DNA of 64,000 nt from Cryptomeria japonica (taxonomy: Eukaryota > Streptophyta > Pinopsida > Cupressales > Cupressaceae): assembly GCF_030272615.1 (NCBI RefSeq), contig NC_081408.1:64724614-64788613 (forward strand). Direction: 5' to 3'. Both the position numbers and the translations under genes were made by a program. Shown here piece by piece: positions 56,527 through 64,000 of this stretch (position 1 is its first letter; every line of letters starts with the position of its first letter). Below the pieces are notes generated by a model. It had not been told where the DNA came from and ran no database searches. It was given only the letters and a program-made list of their open reading frames with translations.

Positions 56527-59483
56527 TTAAAGGGTTTATTCTGCATTAAATTTTATATGATTTGTAACAGAGGTGCACAGGATACAGAATACATGTTTTT
56601 GTTTCTTTTTAATTTCGTTGTTACAGAGGTATGCATATACAGGAAGTCTTATATATATATATTTTCTATATATATAGGTATATATTTTCAATATATATAC
56701 TTATATACATATAGAAATATATATATGACTAAATGTTGAAGTAATAGGGTTAAAAAAAAAACCCTTATATCGTTTTGAGATTTTAAACATCTACATTCTG
56801 TTTTTTTTTTGTTTTCTAACAGCATTTAGAATAGATCTATTTTCTTCTTCTTCCTTTTATTTAAATTTTCTACAGAAATATAACAAATTCTGTTTACCCC
56901 TTTTTTTTTCAGTCATAAAATAACAGAAATCTAAATTGTGCAAATTAATAGTGAGAAATAAAACAATACTAGTTCTCTCTTTTCTTTTTAAAACAGTCAT
57001 AAAATTACAGAATTTACACTATGCAAGTAAATAATAACCCTACTGCATTTCTTTTTCTTTTCCTTACTAATGCAGTAAATAAACATGTTACAGACCAGAT
57101 TTAAATGTAGACTACAGCAAACACAATAGACATAAAAATATAATAAAAAGAATTACATTTACATTGTTTTTCTAGAATGATAGTTACAATAGCCCAAATA
57201 AGAAAGTGGGTAGATAATCTAACAGTCCCCTTTTTTTTTCTAATCTTTACACAGAAAATAATAATTACATTTATTTAAACAGAAACAGAATCATTTTAAG
57301 CCCTATATCTACATATGCACTTTATCTTCTTTTTCTTTTGCTACAAAGCATAAGGTTACATTTCTTTCTTCCTTTCTGCATTTAAATAAAAATAAGAAAT
57401 CTGAATAGAAGTCTGCAACACAAAATCTGCAACTCCTAGTCTTTTTCCCCAAGCCACCTGCAAGTAAAGTTTTAGGACTGTGACCATGGGATGCTCACCT
57501 CCCAGCCTAGGCTTACCAGAAGCCACCCCTGAGCTAGGAGAATTAAGACCTAGACGGGTTACAATCAGGCAATACAACACAACAATAGGGCAAACACACA
57601 ACACATACACTTTCCCATCCCAAGCTACACTATCACCACACTTGGGGTGATCAATCTACGGGTGGAAGTGGACCAAGTACCATTGGGGAGACTGCAGCCA
57701 AAAATATAACACAAGCCACCTCATGGCAACACAAAATACCCAACAGAATTCATCTCACACACCTTATGCCCCCCAAAGGCTCAAAGCCATTTCTCTCCCC
57801 TTATGACCCCCAAATGCATACACAAGGCTATGCAGCAAGGGTCACAAAGGACACCCTTGAGATCACTCTCCTTAAGGAGAGCCTCTCACCCAAGGCTGTC
57901 ATGCTTCTTCCACCCCAAGATCATCCTACTCTCCCAAGAGTAGAAGATCTTGGACACTCCCAAAGCAAGAACACAAAACAGAAAAAAAACATAGGAAAGA
58001 ACTACACATTATTTTCTTCAACAACATTATACATACAGACTTTCTTTACAAGCATTTCTTTCCTTCAACAAAACAACATAACTAAGATAAACAACATGAA
58101 CAAGAGGAGATAACAACCAACCTTATTCTGCCAATAGGTATGCTAAACTTAGTTGGAGATGAGCTGCCCAATCCACACAACTTTCTGCAATCTTTGGCCA
58201 CCAAAATTCCTCTAAATTTCTAAAACTGGTTTTTCTTTCCAAATTTTTCCAAAAATCTCCAAAAGTGGAGAGAGGGTGATTAGCTCACTAAGCTTCCATT
58301 CTTAGCCTAAGAAGGCCTCTCTCACTCCTTCCAACCTCTTGGATAGAGTGAGTGATCTCCCATTGGGTTGGTCTTCCCTAGGTCTTACACACTCCCTAAC
58401 CTAGGTGCCTAGAGAAGGGAAATGGAATGGGGAAGAGGGATTACTATCTCCAAGAAGGTTCTCCTTCCAAGGATGGCACTCCTATAGATGGAATTTGTCC
58501 ATCTTGGGAAAACCACTTTTTTGGGTGGTTAAACAAGTCCTAAGGGAAAGACACATGGCCAATTTTGGCCTTCACCCATAGGTACCCCATGAGGCCTAAT
58601 AGAAAAGCTCTAAAATTGACTCTAGGAGTTGATTTGACCTTCAGAAAGTCCACCTGAAGTTAACCTACCGGTCAACTCTGAGTTGACCTTCCTTGTGGCT
58701 CTCTAACCTAGATTTCTTGGTTCCTTCAAGGATAATTAGGGGATATATCTATTAACAAAAATAAAACTTTCAAAAAGGTGACATGACAAATTGCCAACAC
58801 AACATACTACATAGGTGTCAAGTGACACTACAACATAATTCCACATCACAATAAACACATGGCAATTGTCCCTTAAACAATTTAAATAATCCAATAAATA
58901 CAAATTACACTCATGCAACATTTTACATTTACGAATAAAATACAGTACATACGGGGTGTTGTCTCTCCAAATAGACAACCCCTGGTTTTACTAACGCACA
59001 TTGGCCTAGGCTTGGTTCTCCATAATATTTCCATGGTCACATGGATAATTTCCTGCACATCTCAATTTAAACATTAGTACTTTCCAAATAACCTCATATA
59101 ATATACAACACAAAATCAGAATGCAATACATTCATTCCACAAAGGCTTGTCATTATAAAATATGATTTATCACAAATCAAAGCAATTATCATAATCCTCA
59201 AAATTTGATCCATCTACAAGATATGCAAATATTTTTCTAACATTATAACAATTCCTGAAATTCAGATAATAATCTGCATCATCACAATATTACCCTAATC
59301 TAGCATCATATAATACTTTATAATCCACAAGGCATAGAAATGAAGCATCCACATATATCAATGTTACCAAAATCGCGGGACCATGAAAAGTTCTATATCC
59401 ATAGTGTGTCAAAACTAGCATCCAAAATAGTTCCAAAATAAAAATAACTGAAGTGATAGGATGGGTCGAGGTAGGGCCTTACA

Positions 59484-59496
59484 CCCTCCCCCTCTA
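59484..59496 (-). other. G-D polypurine tract
   Basis: Minus strand AGAGGGGGAGGG directly before TGTAAGG of the LTR, overlapping the end of the coding frame. Confidence 0.85.
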
Positions 59497-62400
59497 GGCA
59501 TGAACATCCTCCTGGAGTTCATCAAAAAGATGAGGGTACTGTGATCTCATACGTGCTGCATCCTCCCATGAAGTTGTAACCTCATCATAGCAATCCCACT
59601 GGACCCTAACCTGGTCCAGCTCTCGACCTCGAAGGGCCAACGTCTGGCGAGCCAAAATGCGAATGGGCTCCAAGGCTAACTGCCCGTCCGACTCCACCTG
59701 CAAGGCATCCCAATCTAAAATATGAGACTCATCATAGATATATTTTCTCAAAACTGACACATGAAACACATCGTGGATTCGTGACAGGCTAGGTGGAAAA
59801 GCTAGGCGATAAGCAACTGGTCCTATCCTCTCAAGGATCTCAAAGGGTCCGACAAAGCGATGTGCGAGCTTAGAACCCTTTCCATAGCGGATTGGACTCT
59901 TATGCGGTCGCACTCTCAGGAAAACTCTGTCCCCAACCATGTAACAAGGGTCTATCCTCTTTGCATCTGCATATTTCTTCTGCCTATCCTGTGCCTCTCT
60001 AAGGCGCTGTCTAATCAAAATTACCTGCTGCTCCATATCCCGGACCAACTCAGGGCCTATGGCCACTCTGTCTTCAATACGATCCCAACTCAAAGGTGTC
60101 CTGCATGGTCTGCCGTACAAAGCCTGAAAGGGTGGCATCCCCAAAGAAGTGTGATGCCCATTATTATAGGCAAATTATACTAAATGCAGGTACTCCTCCC
60201 ATCGGGTCTGATGATCCATGACGTACATGCGGAGCATATCCTCTAACACCTGGTTAACCCGCTCTGTCTGTCCATCTGTCTCTGGATGATAGGCTGTGCT
60301 GAAGTTGAGCTTAGTGCCCAACGCTGCCTATAATGGCTTCCAAAAGGAAGATGTAAAGAGAGAATCCCTATCAGAGATAATCTTGCGTGGGACACCATGA
60401 AGCCTAACAATGTCTCGTAAGAACACCTGTGCCACTGCTGGAGCTATGAAGGTAGTCCGGACTGATGAGAAGTGGGCTACTTTGGTCAATTTGTCAACTG
60501 TCACCAAGATAGCATCATGGCAACAAGATGACATAGGAAGACCAATAATGAAGTCCATGGATATAGTATCCCACTTCCACTCTGGTATAGCATGGGACTG
60601 GAGTAACCCACCTGGATGGCGGTGCTCTGCCTTGACTCTCTGACACTCAAGGCATCGGGCTACTAACTCGGCGATAAGCTGCCGCATTCCTGGCCAATGA
60701 TATAACTGCCTCAAGTCAGCATGCATCTTCTTAACCCCGGGATGTGCTGCATAAGGAGCTCTATGAGCCTCCATGATAATGAAATCTCGCAAACCCCCAG
60801 AAGAGGGTACATAAATGCGCCCTCTATGGCGTAATAAGCCATCGGACTCCAAAGAGTAGTCCACAAACTTCCCCTCCAGGGTCTCCTGATTACGGATCCT
60901 CTGACAAACCTCTAGATACCAATCATCCTCTGGCAATCGCTGCAAAATACGGTCTCTCAAATCAGTGCTCATGGATATGGTGTAAACCTCATGTCGTCTC
61001 CTACTTAGAGCATCTGCAACCACATTCTCCTTTCCTTTGATGTAATGAACATCAAAATCATACTCACAAAGGAACTCCATCCATCTCCTCTGACGTGCAT
61101 TAAGGTTAGGCTGGGTGAAGATATACTGCAAACTCTGATGGTCTGAATGAAGCTCGAAGTGATGACCTAAAAGGAAGTGTCTCCACCTCACAAGTGCATG
61201 TATAACTGCTGCAAGCTCTAGGTTGTGCGTAGGGTAGTTAAGCTCATGAGTCTTAAGTTTCCTAGACTCGTATGCTATAACCCTACCCTCCTGCATAAGA
61301 ACTGCTCCCAATCCATCTAAGGAAGCATCCGTGCATACCATGAAGTCGGTCGTGGGGTCTGGCACAATAAGGATAGGTGCACTAGTGAGGGCCCTTTTTA
61401 GATCCTGAAAAGCCCTCTCACACTTCTCTGTCCACTCGAATTTCTTCCCTTTTCGCTGGAGGGATGTGATGGGGTGTGCAACTCTGGAAAATCCCTCCAC
61501 AAAACGTCTATAGTATCCTGCTAAACCCATGAAGCTTCTGACCTCTGTCACACTAGTAGGTGCCGGCCAATCCATGATGGCTCTAATCTTTGATGGGTCA
61601 ACTGAGATCCCATCACCGGATATAACATGCCCTAGGTACTTGACCTCTGATCTAAAGAAAGCACACTTCGACAAACTGCCGAACAACTGGTTGTCCCTCA
61701 AACACTGTAAAACCTGTCTCAAATGCTCCTCATGCTCCTGCTCATTTCGGGAATAGATCAATATGTCATCGAGGAACACTATCACAAATCGATCAAGGAA
61801 GGTGCGGAATACCCCATTCATGAGACTCATGAATACAGCTGGAGCATTCGTAAGACCGAATGGGACCATAGTGAACTCATAGTGGCCATACCTGGTGTGA
61901 AACGCGGTCTTGTGGATATCACTTTCCACAATTCTCAACTGATGATATCTTGACTTCAGGTCTATTTTGGAAAACACTTTGGCACCCTGAAGCTGATCAA
62001 ACAAATCATCGATCCTCGGTAAGGGATAGCGGTTCTTGATGGTTACTTTATTCAGTTGCCTGTAATCCATGCATAACCGAATGGATCCATCTTTCTTCTT
62101 CACGAAGATGACTGGTACGCCCCAAGGGGAGACGCTAGGACGGATGTGACCCTTCTCTAAGAGTTCCTCTAGCTGCATCTTGAGCTAATTAAGCTCATGA
62201 GTGGTCATCCTATAAGGTGCTCTCGAAACTGGCTCGGCTCCTGGTACCAAATCTATGTGGAAGTCAATCTCCCTGCTGGGCGGCATACCAGGTAGCTCAT
62301 CAGGAAACACATCTGCAAATGCCTCAAGGATGGGGTGATCATCTATGGACGGCTCCTTCTCAATTTCTTCCTCTCGGTCACTGATTGTGATGGCAAACAA

Positions 62401-64000
62401 CTGGCATCCCTTCCGCATGCTCCGCTTAAGCTGCATTGCGGATATCATACGAAGAGACACGGGTCTCTGAATCCCAGTGATTACTATGGGAGCACCATGA
62501 TCATCCTCACACTCGACCCTTTTCAAGCGACAATCCATCTTGGCTCTGTGGGCGTAAAGCCAATCCATGCCAAGTACGACGCCATAAGATCCGAGTGGTG
62601 TAACTCTAAGGTCTACTAAGGTGGTGGTATTACCAATCTGGAGCGGACATCCCCTAACCTCTGAATCCACTGACACTCTAGCCCCTGAAGCTAACTCCAC
62701 TTCCCAGCTAACACTTTGCCTTACTGCCACTAGCCCGCAACACTCCACAACCAATGGAGATATAAAGGAGTCAGTCTCTCCTGAGTCAAATAATATAGAA
62801 ATACTACTACCTCTGACCTTACCTGCAGCCTCGATGACTGTGGCCTGGTGCTCTGCCTGGCGGTTGTCAACCGCTGCGAAGACTCTATGGGTCTTGCCCA
62901 TGTCCCCAACTGTAGGCTCCGATGTTCCCATCCTCTGATTCCCTGTCATCTGTCCCTGTGGACACTCTCTCGCCATGTGCCCCATGGCTCCACACATGAA
63001 GCAAGCACCGCGTGCCTGAAACTGTGCACCCTGAGGCCTAGTAAAAGGATGCCCACCTGTCCGGCTAGAACCACTGTACCCACCCCTGGAGGACTGCTGA
63101 GCCCGTGCCGGGGGTGTGTATGTACCCTGTACTCTTTGGTCACGCCTAGGACCCTGTGACTGCCGCTATTTGGGCCTGGAGCCCTGTTGTCCCTGAGGTG
63201 GCCTATGTCTCTGACTCTGCTGTGACTGCTGTGGAGGAGGGGGTTTATGGGACCCCGAAACATTTCTGTGGTTGCCTTTCCAATGGGGTTTCTGAAACCC
63301 GAAAGGCTGGGGAGATGGGTTTCGGTTCTGGAACCAATCCCTCGTGTCCTGTGGCCTGATCTGAATCTCCTCGGCTATAAGGGCCTTCTCTACGGCAACC
63401 CGAAGGCTCCCTGGAGTGGCCATCCTCACTGGTCCTTCTATCCCAGCATTAAGCCCCCTAACAAAATGGTTGACGAGTAGCTTCTCGTCCTTCAGGTAAT
63501 CTACATAAGGTAGGAGCTCAATAAACTTACTCTCGTACTGGGTCACTGTGAGACCCTTCTGCTGGAGGTCATGGAACTCATCGATCCTATGCTGCCGGAA
63601 ATGCTCTGACAAGTACCTCTCTCTGAACCTCTCTGTGAAGATTTCCCATGTGATGGTATCTGTAGTGAGTCCGCACTTGAATTCCTCTTGCTTCCACCAT
63701 GTGGAGGCTGTCGATCTCAGAAGGTGGACTGCAACGCGTGCCTTCAGATTGCTTTCATAAGATCGCAATGCGAAGCACCGATCTAGGCTTAAAAGCCATG
63801 CCTCAGCCTCTACTCCGTCAGTAGTGCCTCCAAAAGATGGCGGCTGGAGGCGTAAAACCTCTCTAATCAGGTCTCCTGGTTCCTGACATGCTCTCTCAAA
63901 GTACATAGGTGCTGCTACTGGAGGGGGTTCGGGCAGGTGAACGGACTCCGGTTCATGCTCTGCCTCACCCTCTACGGAATTAGGAGGTGGACTCCTACTC
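59494..64000 (-). pseudogene. G-D gag-pol polyprotein, 5' partial
   Basis: One frame of about 1,500 codons with four stops: TAG at 63168-63166, 62187-62185 and 60330-60328, and TAA at 60177-60175. Gag (to about 63170; WWKQEEFKCG), knuckle CFMCGAMGHMARECP, protease LFDSGETDSFIS, RT (62178 on; [21 protein letters not shown] intact), RNase H ([24 protein letters not shown]), integrase with [17 protein letters not shown] zinc part and catalytic SMDF, SDRD and [13 protein letters not shown]. It ends with a chromodomain-like tail (ILARQTLALRGRELDQVRVQW). The three TAGs fit CAG; the TAA replaces Glu of LVEFAYNN. SRYHQ for SGYHQ is another G-to-A change. Confidence 0.93.

Larger units (their letters stand above)
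54728..59483 (-). repeat. Presumed 3' LTR of G-D, about 4.8 kb
   Basis: The upper end is firm: minus strand TGTAAGGCCCTACC right after a polypurine tract. The lower end is inferred: on the minus strand the block ends GGGCACGACA at 54728, exactly where LINE L-4 is cut, giving TG...CA ends. The partner LTR is outside the window, so the length is unproven. It contains AT microsatellites, two hairpins and a palindrome array, and no coding frame is supported. Confidence 0.6.
54728..64000 (-). mobile_element. Tekay/Del-like chromovirus G-D, 5' end outside window
   Basis: Presumed 3' LTR, polypurine tract and almost all of gag-pol are present. The coding part is distinctly GC-richer and far better preserved than any other element, so it is probably the youngest insertion. 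It probably landed in LINE L-4. Confidence 0.85.

Noticed and set aside
57766-58113. Plus-strand ORF of 115 codons
   Set aside because: Lies within the presumed G-D LTR, low-complexity C-terminus, no recognisable domain.

Overview
The window is nuclear DNA of a seed plant. It is AT-rich, spliced introns are present, and the mobile elements are plant types: chromoviruses with Met-tRNA primer sites, DUF4283-type LINEs, a copia element and a foldback MITE. A large-genome gymnosperm is my best guess from the depth of old nested insertions, but nothing here fixes the species. Only one cellular gene is convincing: a six-exon SWEET sugar transporter on the minus strand (10825-12892).

Layout. 1-1387: probable minus-strand LTR fragment. 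1684-9156: full-length LINE L-1 with a target-site duplication (TSD). 9157-10390: ancient tandem repeat (which L-1 entered) carrying a foldback MITE. 10565-13013: SWEET gene with TATA box and poly(A) signal. 15083-27026: copia element Cp-B. It contains a small truncated LINE and is interrupted by chromovirus G-B, whose LTR in turn holds a gag-only LTR element, G-C (TSD TGTCC). 28915-53215: a second LINE, L-3 (minus), split by two insertions. The first is a non-autonomous LTR element, N-E (34809-45045, TSD TATTT), which contains the nearly 8-kb LINE L-2. The second is chromovirus G-A (45092-52962). 54396-54727: end of another LINE (L-4), cut off by the apparent LTR of G-D. 54728-64000: G-D, a Tekay/Del-like chromovirus on the minus strand. 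It is the youngest element, with one continuous frame broken by four stops, and it runs off the right edge.

Most broken frames share one cause. The stops are mainly TAG or TGA where the family has Trp or Gln, i.e. C-to-T or G-to-A transitions, often at former CAG or CTGG. This is what decay of methylated plant transposons would leave.

Most unusual observations: (1) L-1 and L-2 both carry a homologous third ORF downstream of RNase H. (2) The LTR 5' ends of four LTR families carry a short hairpin with a compensating base-pair change. (3) A GC-rich array of seven near-perfect palindromes, beside two telomere-like hairpins, lies in the presumed G-D LTR. (4) TNCGTACAA-type (SPL/SBP-box) motifs recur in unrelated LTR elements. 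(5) The SWEET protein has Ala at one of the four conserved hinge prolines.
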